From contig NZ_CP134771.1 in NCBI RefSeq assembly GCF_031880315.1, positions 3,994,501 to 4,058,500 of the forward strand: DNA of 64,000 nt. The letters are read 5' to 3'. Under the pieces are notes generated by a model, which saw only the letters and a program-made list of their open reading frames with translations, ran no database searches and had not been told where the DNA came from. The DNA is from Pseudomonas baltica (GTDB lineage Bacteria; Pseudomonadota; Gammaproteobacteria; Pseudomonadales; Pseudomonadaceae). Below are positions 49,330 through 57,992 of this stretch, one piece after another; position 1 is the first letter of the stretch, and each line of letters begins with the position of its first letter. Position numbers and translations under genes: made by a program.

Positions 49330-52263
49330 ATGAGCCTGCCTTCGCTGGTTGAAATCCCCGCCATTCTTGTCCCTTTGATCAGCCGTAATCGGCAGTCGTT
49401 CAAAGACGCTATCGCCGCCGCGCAATCGCCTGCAGGCCTTGATAAATGGAGCGTTGAACGCTGGGCAGAGTTCGATCGCGTGTGCGCGGCCAGCGACTTC
49501 GTCCTCGAGCAGGCGGTGCGCGAACCGAGCCTGCTGCTGGAGCTGGTCGACAGCGGCGATCTGGACCGCGGGTTCGCGCCAGGTGAGCTGTGTGCCCAGC
49601 TCAGCGCCGCCGTTCGTCAGGCCGACAGTGAAGATGCCCTCGGCAAGACCTTGCGCCGCCAACGCAGCCGTCATCAAGTGCGGATTGTCTGGCGCGACCT
49701 GACCCGCCAGGCCGATCTGGTGCAGACCTGCCGCGACCTGTCGGACCTGGCCGATGCCTGCATCGATCAAGCCTACCAGTGGCTGTACCCGCGCCATTGC
49801 CTGCAGTTCGGCACGCCGATGGGCCGGCGCAGCGGCGACGTGCAGCACATGGTGATCCTTGGCATGGGCAAGCTGGGGGCAGTGGAGCTCAACCTGTCGT
49901 CGGATATCGACCTGATCTTCGCCTATCCCGAAGGTGGCGAGACCGAAGGGGTCAAGCGTGCCCTCGACAATCAGGAATTTTTCATTCGCCTCGGTCAGCG
50001 GCTGATCAAGGCGCTCGACCCGGTCACCGTCGACGGCTTCGTGTTCCGCGTCGACATGCGCCTGCGCCCCTATGGTTCCTCGGGTGCGCTGGTGCTTAGC
50101 TTCAACGCGTTGGAGCAGTACTACCAGGATCAGGGCCGTGACTGGGAACGCTACGCCATGATCAAGGCGCGCGTGGTGGCCGGCGATCAAACAGCGGGCG
50201 CACAGTTGCTGGAGATGCTGCGCCCGTTCGTGTATCGCCGCTACCTGGACTTTTCCGCCATCGAAGCGCTGCGCACCATGAAGCAGTTGATCCAGCAGGA
50301 GGTCCGGCGCAAGGGCATGGCCGAGAACATCAAGCTCGGCTCAGGTGGCATCCGCGAGGTGGAGTTCATCGCCCAGGCGTTCCAGTTGATCCACGGCGGC
50401 CGTGACCTGAGCCTGCAGCAGCGACCATTGCTGCGTGTGCTGGCGACACTTGAAGGGCAGGGCTACCTGCCGGCCGCGGTGGTTGATGAATTGCGCGATG
50501 GGTATCTGTTTTTGCGCTACACCGAGCACGCCATCCAGGCGATCGCCGACCGCCAGACGCAGATGCTGCCCGAGGGCGATCAGGATCGCGCGCGTATCGC
50601 CTTCATGCTCGGCTTTGCCGATTGGACCGCCTTTCATGAGCGGCTGATGTTCTGGCGCGGTCGTGTGGATTGGCATTTCCGCCAAGTGATCGCCGACCCG
50701 GACGAAGAAGAGGACCACACCACGATGGTCGGCGGCGAGTGGCTGCCGTTATGGGAAGACAGTCAGGACGAAGAAGCCGCCTGTCGGCAGCTCGAAGACG
50801 CCGGCTTTCGCGATGCGCCACAGTCCTTGAAACGCCTCACCGACCTGCGTGGCAGCCCGCAACTGCGCGCCATGCAGCGCCTTGGTCGCGAGCGGCTCGA
50901 TGCCTTTATTCCAAGGTTGCTGGCCCAGGCCACCGAACATGCGCACCCGGATCTGGTACTTGAACGCGTATTGCCGCTGGTCGAAGCGGTGGCGCGGCGC
51001 TCGGCCTACCTGGTGTTGCTGACCGAGAACCCCGACGCCTTGCGCCGCTTGCTGACCCTGTGCGCGGCCAGCCCGTGGATCGCCGAGCAGATCACCCGCT
51101 TCCCGCTGTTGCTCGATGAACTGCTCAATGCAAGCCGCCTGTTCAACCCGCCCCAGGCGCTGGAGCTGGCGGCCGAACTGCGCGAGCGTCTGACCCGCAT
51201 CCCCGAGGATGATCTCGAGCAGCAGATGGAAGCGCTGCGCCACTTCAAGCTGGCGCACCGCCTGCGTGTTGCCGCCTCGGAGATCACCGGCAGCCTGCCC
51301 TTGATGAAGGTCAGCGATTACCTGACCTGGCTGGCCGAGGCCATCCTTGAACAGGTGCTGGCCCTGGCCTGGCGCCAGACCGTGGCCCGGCACGGTGTGC
51401 CGATGCGCAACGATGGCAGCCTGTGCGAGCCGGGCTTCGTGATCATTGGTTACGGCAAGGTGGGCGGCATCGAGCTGGGTCATGGTTCGGACCTCGACCT
51501 GGTGTTCATCCACGACGGCGATCCGCAGGCCGAAACCGACGGTGCCAAGCCTATCGATGGTGCGCAGTTCTTCACCCGCCTGGGCCAGCGCATCATTCAC
51601 CTGCTGACCGCGCAGACCAACTCCGGCCAGCTCTATGAAGTCGATATGCGCCTGCGGCCCTCGGGCGCCGCCGGGTTGCTGGTGAGCTCGCTGGGCGCCT
51701 TCTCCCGCTATCAGGAGGGTGAGGCCTGGACCTGGGAGCATCAGGCCCTGGTCCGGGCGCGGGTGTTGGTGGGCGCGGCGGATGTCGGCGCCGCGTTCGA
51801 GCAGGTGCGCGCCCATGTGCTGGGGCGCCGACGCGACGAAGCGAGCCTGCGCCAGGAGGTCAGCGAGATGCGCGCGAAGATGCGCGACAATCTGGGAACC
51901 CGTGCCACCCAGGCCGGAATGGGCGCCAACGCCTTCGACGCCAGCGCCTCGTTCGACCTCAAGCAAGACGCCGGAGGTATCGTCGATATCGAATTTATGG
52001 TGCAATACGCCGCTTTGGCGTGGTCCAGGGCGCATCCTGAGCTGCTGCGCTACACCGACAACATCCGCATTCTGGAAGGGCTGGAAGAGGCCGGGCTAAT
52101 GCCCCAGGCCGATGCCGTGCTGCTGCGTGAAGCCTACAAGGCCTACCGCTCGGTCGCGCACCGCCAGGCCTTGCAGAATCAGACCGGGGTCATTGCCGCA
52201 GACCAGTTCGGCACCGAGCGACGCGAGGTGATGCGTATCTGGGCGCAGCTGGGGCTCGGTTGA
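49330..52263 (+). CDS. glnE: Bifunctional glutamine synthetase adenylyltransferase/deadenylase
   Basis: 977 residues. The N-terminal nucleotidyltransferase domain has GMGKLGAVELNLSSDIDLIF (~180), and the C-terminal one GYGKVGGIELGHGSDLDLVF (~707). The GSGGIREVEFIAQ block (~337) is typical. It adds or removes AMP on glutamine synthetase according to nitrogen status. A GGATAG site precedes the ATG by five bases. The LPS core genes follow directly after 28 bases. Confidence 0.97.
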   Translation: MSLPSLVEIPAILVPLISRNRQSFKDAIAAAQSPAGLDKWSVERWAEFDRVCAASDFVLEQAVREPSLLLELVDSGDLDRGFAPGELCAQLSAAVRQADSEDALGKTLRRQRSRHQVRIVWRDLTRQADLVQTCRDLSDLADACIDQAYQWLYPRHCLQFGTPMGRRSGDVQHMVILGMGKLGAVELNLSSDIDLIFAYPEGGETEGVKRALDNQEFFIRLGQRLIKALDPVTVDGFVFRVDMRLRPYGSSGALVLSFNALEQYYQDQGRDWERYAMIKARVVAGDQTAGAQLLEMLRPFVYRRYLDFSAIEALRTMKQLIQQEVRRKGMAENIKLGSGGIREVEFIAQAFQLIHGGRDLSLQQRPLLRVLATLEGQGYLPAAVVDELRDGYLFLRYTEHAIQAIADRQTQMLPEGDQDRARIAFMLGFADWTAFHERLMFWRGRVDWHFRQVIADPDEEEDHTTMVGGEWLPLWEDSQDEEAACRQLEDAGFRDAPQSLKRLTDLRGSPQLRAMQRLGRERLDAFIPRLLAQATEHAHPDLVLERVLPLVEAVARRSAYLVLLTENPDALRRLLTLCAASPWIAEQITRFPLLLDELLNASRLFNPPQALELAAELRERLTRIPEDDLEQQMEALRHFKLAHRLRVAASEITGSLPLMKVSDYLTWLAEAILEQVLALAWRQTVARHGVPMRNDGSLCEPGFVIIGYGKVGGIELGHGSDLDLVFIHDGDPQAETDGAKPIDGAQFFTRLGQRIIHLLTAQTNSGQLYEVDMRLRPSGAAGLLVSSLGAFSRYQEGEAWTWEHQALVRARVLVGAADVGAAFEQVRAHVLGRRRDEASLRQEVSEMRAKMRDNLGTRATQAGMGANAFDASASFDLKQDAGGIVDIEFMVQYAALAWSRAHPELLRYTDNIRILEGLEEAGLMPQADAVLLREAYKAYRSVAHRQALQNQTGVIAADQFGTERREVMRIWAQLGLG

Positions 52264-52291
52264 TGCCTGCCCGATCGTTTCTGGAAAGAAC

Positions 52292-53341
52292 ATGAACATT
52301 CTGATCATTGGACCCAGCTGGGTTGGCGACATGGTGATGGCGCAGACACTGTTCCAGTGCCTCAAGCAACGCCATCCGGAGTGCGCCATCGACGTGCTGG
52401 CCCCCGAGTGGAGCCGGCCGATCCTCGAGCGCATGCCCGAGGTCCGGCGTGCCCTGAGCTTCCCGCTCGGCCATGGCGCGCTGGAGCTGGCCACCCGCAG
52501 GCGCATCGGCAAGTCGCTCAAGGGCCAGTACGATCAGGCGATCCTGCTGCCCAATTCGCTGAAGTCTGCGCTGGTGCCGTTTTTCGCCGGTATTCCCAAG
52601 CGCACCGGCTGGCGTGGCGAGTTTCGCTACGGCCTGCTCAATGATGTGCGTACCCTGGACAAGGCCCGCTATCCGTTGATGATCGAGCGCTTCATGGCCC
52701 TGGCTTACGCGCCGGGCGCGCAGTTGGCGCAACCTTATCCACAGCCGCGCTTGCAGATCGATGCCGATAGCCGCGCCGCAGCGCTGGCCAAGTTCGGCCT
52801 GGTGCTCGACCGCCCGGTGCTGGTGCTGTGCCCCGGTGCCGAGTTCGGCGAGGCCAAGCGCTGGCCCTCCGAGCACTATGCCCAAGTTGCCGAGAACCGT
52901 ATCCGTGAAGGCTGGCAGGTGTGGCTGTTCGGTTCGAAGAAGGATCACCCGGTCGGTGAGGCGATCCGCGAGCGGCTGATTCCGGGGCTGCGAGAAGAGT
53001 CGGTGAACCTCAGTGGCGAGACCTCGCTGGCCGAGGCGATCGACCTGATGTCGTGCGCCGAGGCGGTGGTGTCCAACGACTCCGGCCTGATGCACGTCGC
53101 CGCAGCGCTCAACCGCCCGCTGGTCGCCGTGTATGGCTCGACCTCGCCGGGTTTCACGCCGCCGCTGGCCGATCAGGTCGAAGTGGTGCGCCTGGGGCTC
53201 GATTGCAGCCCGTGCTTCGATCGCACCTGCCGATTTGGCCACTACAATTGCCTGCGGCTGCTGGAGCCGCAGCGCGTGGTCTCAGCCCTGGAAACCCTGC
53301 AAGGCCCGGAACGGGTCGATGCGCTGGTCGAGGTCGACTGA
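52292..53341 (+). CDS. waaF: ADP-heptose:LPS heptosyltransferase II
   Basis: 349 residues, GT9 family. It begins with the heptosyltransferase signature MNILIIGPSWVGDMVMAQTL, with NSLKSALVPFFAGIPKRTGW and the GAEFGEAKRWP donor loop. It adds the second heptose to the inner core at the cytoplasmic face. GGAAAG lies close upstream. First gene of the waaF-waaC-waaG-waaP run. Confidence 0.95.
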   Translation: MNILIIGPSWVGDMVMAQTLFQCLKQRHPECAIDVLAPEWSRPILERMPEVRRALSFPLGHGALELATRRRIGKSLKGQYDQAILLPNSLKSALVPFFAGIPKRTGWRGEFRYGLLNDVRTLDKARYPLMIERFMALAYAPGAQLAQPYPQPRLQIDADSRAAALAKFGLVLDRPVLVLCPGAEFGEAKRWPSEHYAQVAENRIREGWQVWLFGSKKDHPVGEAIRERLIPGLREESVNLSGETSLAEAIDLMSCAEAVVSNDSGLMHVAAALNRPLVAVYGSTSPGFTPPLADQVEVVRLGLDCSPCFDRTCRFGHYNCLRLLEPQRVVSALETLQGPERVDALVEVD

Positions 53342-53342
53342 A

Positions 53343-54404
53343 GTGCGGGTACTGCTGATCAAGACGTCATCGCTGGGCGATGTCATTCATACCCTGCCGG
53401 CCCTGACCGATGCCGCACGGGCCATCCCTGGCATTCGCTTCGACTGGGTGGTGGAAGAAGGCTTCGTCGAGTTGCCGAGCTGGCACCCTGCGGTGGATAA
53501 AGTCATCCCGGTGGCCATCCGCCGCTGGCGCAAGAACCTGTGGCAGACCCACAAGTCCGGCGAGTGGAAGCTGTTCAAGCAGCGCGTTCGCGAGCGCCAT
53601 TACGATCTGGTGATCGACGCCCAGGGCCTGCTCAAAAGCGCCTGGCTGACGCGCTACGTGAAGGCCCCAGTGGCCGGCCTTGACCCAAAATCGGTGCGCG
53701 AACCGATGGCCAGCCGCTTCTATGATCGGCGCCTGGCGGTAAGCCGCAATCAGCACGCGGTCGAGCGTTTGCGCCAGTTGTTCGCTCTGGCGCTGGGCTA
53801 CGACCTGCCCGCCAGCCTTGGCGACTACGGTCTCGATCATTCGCAATTGTTCACCGGGCCTGCACTGCGGCCGTTCGTGATGTTCTTGCATGGCACCACC
53901 TGGGACACCAAGTTCTGGCCCGAGGCCTACTGGCGCGAACTGGCTGAACGCCTGGGCCTGGCGGGTATCGATGTGCGCCTGCCATGGGGCAACCAGGCCG
54001 AGCAGGCGCGCGCCTATCGCATCGCCACGGGCTTGAATAACGTCCATGTACTGCCCAAATTGAACCTGGCGGGGGTGGCCAAGGTGCTGGCCTCGGCCAA
54101 GGCCTGCGTGGCGGTCGATACCGGTCTCGGGCACTTGGCGGCGGCGCTGGATGTGCCCACGCTGTCGTTGTTCGGCCCTACCAATCCGGGGTTGACCGGT
54201 GCCTACGGCAAGGGCCAGGTGCACTTGGCGAGCGACTTCGCCTGCGCGCCCTGCCTGCAGAAAAAATGCACGTATCAACCGACGCCAGATGACCTGGTGA
54301 AATTCAATATCAAGCGCGAGTGGCCTTTGTGCTTCACGCGCGTCAATCCCGAGCGTGTGGCAGGCCGACTGAGCGCGTTGTTACTGGCTGAGGATCTTCG
54401 TTGA
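53343..54404 (+). CDS. waaC: ADP-heptose:LPS heptosyltransferase I
   Basis: 353 residues from a GTG at 53343, one base after the waaF stop; GAGGTC eight bases upstream supports it. The start VRVLLIKTSSLGDVIHTLPAL is typical of WaaC, and DTGLGHLAAALDVPTLSLFG is the donor-binding end. It adds the first heptose to Kdo. The stop overlaps the waaG start as TGATG. Confidence 0.95.
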   Translation: MRVLLIKTSSLGDVIHTLPALTDAARAIPGIRFDWVVEEGFVELPSWHPAVDKVIPVAIRRWRKNLWQTHKSGEWKLFKQRVRERHYDLVIDAQGLLKSAWLTRYVKAPVAGLDPKSVREPMASRFYDRRLAVSRNQHAVERLRQLFALALGYDLPASLGDYGLDHSQLFTGPALRPFVMFLHGTTWDTKFWPEAYWRELAERLGLAGIDVRLPWGNQAEQARAYRIATGLNNVHVLPKLNLAGVAKVLASAKACVAVDTGLGHLAAALDVPTLSLFGPTNPGLTGAYGKGQVHLASDFACAPCLQKKCTYQPTPDDLVKFNIKREWPLCFTRVNPERVAGRLSALLLAEDLR

Positions 54405-55525
54405 TGCAACTGGCATTCGTGCTCTACAAATACTTTCCATTTGGCGGCTTGCAGCGTGATTTCATGCGCATCGCCCTGGAATGCCAGCAGCGTGGGCATC
54501 AGATTCGCGTGTACACCTTGATCTGGGAGGGCGACGTGCCCCCCGGTTTCGAAGTGCTGGTTGCGCCGGTCAAGGCCCTCTTCAATCATCGGCGCAACGA
54601 GAAACTATTGGCGTGGATGCAGGCCGACCTGGCCAAGCGCCCGGTCGATCGAGTAATCGGCTTCAACAAGATGCCCGGTCTCGACGTTTACTACGCCGCC
54701 GACGGCTGCTTCGAGGACAAGGCGCAGACCCTGCGCAATGGCCTCTACCGCCGTTGGGGTCGGTATCGCCACTTTGCCGAATACGAGCGGGCGGTGTTTG
54801 CCCCCGAAGCGAAAACCGACGTGTTGATGATTTCCGAGGTGCAGCAGCCGCTGTTCATCAAGCATTACCACACGCCGTTGCAGCGCTTCCATCTGCTGCC
54901 GCCAGGCATTGCGCTGGATCGCCGCGCGCCGGCCAATGCGGCCGAAATTCGCGCCGAGTTTCGTGGCGAGTTCATGCTCGAAGACGATGAACTGCTGATC
55001 GTGCAGATCGGTTCGGGGTTCAAGACCAAGGGTGTCGATCGCAGCCTCAAGGCGTTGGCGGGGTTGCCGTCGGCGCTGCGCAAGCGCGTACGCATGTTGG
55101 TTATCGGCCAGGATGATCCCAAGGTGTTCCAACTGCAAAGCGTAGCGCTGGGCCTTGGTGATCGTGTGCAGTTCCTCAAGGGCCGCAGTGATATTCCGCG
55201 TTTCCTGCTGGGGGCCGACCTGTTGATTCATCCGGCCTATAACGAGAACACCGGCACGGTGCTACTCGAAGCCCAAGTGGCTGGTTTGCCGGTGCTGGTG
55301 TCCGCCGTGTGCGGCTATGCCCACTACATTGCCGAGGCCGACAGTGGCCTGGTGCTCGACGAGCCGTTCGAACAGGCGCAGCTCAATCGTTATCTCGAGA
55401 CCATGCTCAGTGACGACGAGGCGCGTGCGACCTGGTCGCGCAATGGCCTGGCGTTCGCCGACACGGCCGACCTCTACAGCATGCCGCAGCACGCGGCCGA
55501 TGTGATTCTGGCGGAGCGCCCATGA
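54404..55525 (+). CDS. waaG: LPS core glycosyltransferase WaaG
   Basis: 373 residues from ATG 54404. GT4 family with LAFVLYKYFPFGGLQRDFMR at the start and the donor site HPAYNENTGTVLLEAQVAGL near residue 275. It adds the first outer-core hexosamine or glucose to heptose II (GalN in Pseudomonas). The stop overlaps the waaP start by ATGA. Confidence 0.94.
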   Translation: MQLAFVLYKYFPFGGLQRDFMRIALECQQRGHQIRVYTLIWEGDVPPGFEVLVAPVKALFNHRRNEKLLAWMQADLAKRPVDRVIGFNKMPGLDVYYAADGCFEDKAQTLRNGLYRRWGRYRHFAEYERAVFAPEAKTDVLMISEVQQPLFIKHYHTPLQRFHLLPPGIALDRRAPANAAEIRAEFRGEFMLEDDELLIVQIGSGFKTKGVDRSLKALAGLPSALRKRVRMLVIGQDDPKVFQLQSVALGLGDRVQFLKGRSDIPRFLLGADLLIHPAYNENTGTVLLEAQVAGLPVLVSAVCGYAHYIAEADSGLVLDEPFEQAQLNRYLETMLSDDEARATWSRNGLAFADTADLYSMPQHAADVILAERP

Positions 55526-56328
55526 AGCTGAAACTGGCCGAGCCGTTCCAGCGCCTGTGGGCCGGGCGCGATCCCTTTGTTGAAGTCGAGGGCTTACAGG
55601 GGGTGGTCTACCGCGAACTCGAGGCGCGACGCACCTTGCGCACCGAGGTGGCAGGGCGCGGCTATTTCGTCAAGATCCATCGCGGCATCGGCTGGGGCGA
55701 GATCTTCAAGAATCTGCTGACCGCCAAACTGCCCGTGTTGGGTGCCGGCCAGGAATGGCAGGCCATCCAGCGGCTGCAAGAGGTCGGGGTGCCGACCATG
55801 ACCGCCGTGGCCTACGGCGAGCGCGGCAGCAATCCGGCCGATCAGCATTCGTTCATCGTCACCGAAGAGCTGGCGCCGACCGTCAGTCTTGAGGACTACA
55901 GCCTCGACTGGGAGAAAAACCCGCCAGCCCCGGCCCTCAAACATGCACTGATTGCCGAGGTGGCACGCATGACCGGCATGATGCACCGCGCCGGGGTCAA
56001 TCATCGCGACTGCTATATCTGCCATTTTTTGCTGCACACCGACACCGAGGTCACCCCTGAGCATTTCAAGCTTTCGGTGATCGACCTGCACCGTGCCCAG
56101 ACCCGCTCGCGCATCAGCCGCCGCTGGCGCGACAAGGACTTGGCCGCGCTGTATTTTTCGGCATTGGGCATTGGCCTGACGCAGCGCGACAAGCTGCGTT
56201 TTCTGCAAGGCTATTTCCAGCAGCCACTGCGCCAGATCCTGCGCGACGAGGCGTCGTTGCTGGGCTGGCTGGACGGCAAGGCGAACAAGCTGCTCGATCG
56301 AAAGCAGCGTTATGGTGATGCCCTTTGA
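55522..56328 (+). CDS. waaP: LPS heptose I kinase
   Basis: 268 residues, RfaP family. The catalytic loop NHRDCYICHFLL (~165) and the Mg2+ segment VIDLHRAQTR (~192) match Ser/Thr-like sugar kinases. It phosphorylates heptose I, which is essential for outer membrane stability in Pseudomonas. Start overlaps the waaG stop. Downstream, the next kinase gene follows after 63 bases. Confidence 0.93.
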   Translation: MKLKLAEPFQRLWAGRDPFVEVEGLQGVVYRELEARRTLRTEVAGRGYFVKIHRGIGWGEIFKNLLTAKLPVLGAGQEWQAIQRLQEVGVPTMTAVAYGERGSNPADQHSFIVTEELAPTVSLEDYSLDWEKNPPAPALKHALIAEVARMTGMMHRAGVNHRDCYICHFLLHTDTEVTPEHFKLSVIDLHRAQTRSRISRRWRDKDLAALYFSALGIGLTQRDKLRFLQGYFQQPLRQILRDEASLLGWLDGKANKLLDRKQRYGDAL

Positions 56329-56391
56329 CCGTGTCGATGTCCCCGCTTCATGGGCGCCTGATGCCCACAGTCCTTGCCGGGAGGCATGCTG

Positions 56392-57828
56392 ATGCGTTTG
56401 TCTGAACTCAAATCGCTGGGCCGTACGCCAGCGCTGCCGATCGATATCCGGCTGGCCGATGCCGCAGGCGCCGGGACCTTGCAATTGCTCAGCCTGCTGC
56501 GTGTGCTGCCGGGGCAACGTTACGTAGGCGCCGCCGTGTGGCGCGGGCGCCCGGTGCTGGCCAAATTGCTGGTGGGTAGCCGCGCGGCGCGGCATTTCCA
56601 GCGCGAGGTCGCTGGCGTCAAGGCGCTGGCCGCCCAAGGCCTGCCAACCCCGACGCTGCTTGCCGAGGGCTTGCAGGAAGGCGAGGGCGGCTGGTTGCTG
56701 TTCGAGTTTTTACCGCAGGCGCAGAGCCTGGCGCAGGCCTGGGCCGAGGTTGAAGCGCTGCCGATGTTGGCCGATGAGCAACAAGCGGTGCTGGCCGAGG
56801 CATTGACCGCGGTGGCGCAGATGCATGCCAAGGGCCTGTGGCAGGAGGACCTGCACCTCGACAACCTGCTGCGAGCCAACGGGCAGCTGTATTTGATCGA
56901 CGGCGCCGGCATTCAAGTCGAGCAGGCCGGGCAGCCGTTGTCGCGCCCCAAAGTGCTGGAAAATCTGGGGGTGTTGTTCGCCCAGCTGCCCAAGACGCTG
57001 GAACCTTTTATCGAAGAATTGCTGGTGCACTATCTGCTGGCCAACGGCGAGCACGGCTTGCCGCTGGAGGCGCTGCTCAAGCAGATCGACAAGGTCCGCC
57101 AGTGGCGCCTGCGTGACTTCATTGCCAAGGTCGGCCGTGAATGCAGTCTCTTCTCTGTGCATCGAGGTGCTTTCGCATTGCAGGCTGTTCGACGCCGCGA
57201 AGTAGCGGCGATGCAGCCGGTGCTGGAGCAGGCCGATGCCTTGCTCGATCAGGGCCTGCTGTACAAGACCGGCGGCGCGGCCACCGTGGGCAAAGTGGAC
57301 GTCGGTGGGCGGCTGCTGGTGATCAAGCGTTACAACATCAAGGGTGTGGGGCACTGGTTCAAGCGTTTCTGGCGTCCGAGCCGGGCCTGGCATTCGTGGG
57401 TCGAGGGCAATCGCCTGGCGTTCCTCGGGATTGCCACCCCTACGCCACTGGCCGTGCTGGAGCATCGATTCCTGTGGTTGCGTCGGCGCGCCTATCTGGT
57501 GACCGAATACTGTGCCGGGACCGATGCCATCCGCCATCTGGAGCCATACCGCGACAGCGGCGAGATTCCCGAGGCCGAGCTGTCGGGGTTGCAGCAGTTG
57601 TTCAACGATTTGATTCGCCAGCGCATCAGCCATGGTGACATGAAGGGCTACAACCTGTTCTGGCAGGATGGGCGCTGGGCGTTGATCGATCTCGATGCGG
57701 TTTGTCAGCACGTCAGTGCGGGGAGTTTCGCCCCGGCGTTCGAGCGGGATCGGGCGCGGTTTTTGCGTAATTGGCCACAAGGATCGGCACTGCATTGCGT
57801 GCTCGACGAGCAGTTACCGCGGATGTGA
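56392..57828 (+). CDS. wapQ: Tandem double-kinase protein of LPS core (WapQ-like)
   Basis: 478 residues from ATG 56392, chosen because GGGAGG lies seven bases upstream; two earlier ATG/GTG-like codons sit on or before that site. It has two kinase-like halves: residues ~1-215 with QEDLHLDNLL and LIDGAGIQ, and ~220-478 with SHGDMKGYNLF and LIDLDAVC. Both catalytic loops and both metal loops look intact. In PAO1 the long kinase gene near this position is believed to be PA5006. The target sugar is unknown, and the symbol is from synteny only. Confidence 0.7.
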   Translation: MRLSELKSLGRTPALPIDIRLADAAGAGTLQLLSLLRVLPGQRYVGAAVWRGRPVLAKLLVGSRAARHFQREVAGVKALAAQGLPTPTLLAEGLQEGEGGWLLFEFLPQAQSLAQAWAEVEALPMLADEQQAVLAEALTAVAQMHAKGLWQEDLHLDNLLRANGQLYLIDGAGIQVEQAGQPLSRPKVLENLGVLFAQLPKTLEPFIEELLVHYLLANGEHGLPLEALLKQIDKVRQWRLRDFIAKVGRECSLFSVHRGAFALQAVRRREVAAMQPVLEQADALLDQGLLYKTGGAATVGKVDVGGRLLVIKRYNIKGVGHWFKRFWRPSRAWHSWVEGNRLAFLGIATPTPLAVLEHRFLWLRRRAYLVTEYCAGTDAIRHLEPYRDSGEIPEAELSGLQQLFNDLIRQRISHGDMKGYNLFWQDGRWALIDLDAVCQHVSAGSFAPAFERDRARFLRNWPQGSALHCVLDEQLPRM

Positions 57829-57840
57829 CACCACCCTCCA

Positions 57841-57870
57841 CCTGTAGCAAGGGGGGCTTGCCCCCGCAGA
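57841..57870. repeat. Short GC-rich hairpin between wapQ and the TonB receptor
   Basis: The sequence GGGGGGCTTGCCCCC (within 57841-57870) forms a hairpin of the kind often found between convergent Pseudomonas genes. No T tract on either side. Confidence 0.4.
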
Positions 57871-57992
57871 TAACGCAGGAAAGGTCGAGGGTTGCCCCGA
57901 GCGCTTACACTGAAACACTTTATCCGCAGCACTTAGGGCCCGCTGATCAGCAAGAATGCAGACCTCTTTAGCACCTCGCAAATCTGGACCGA

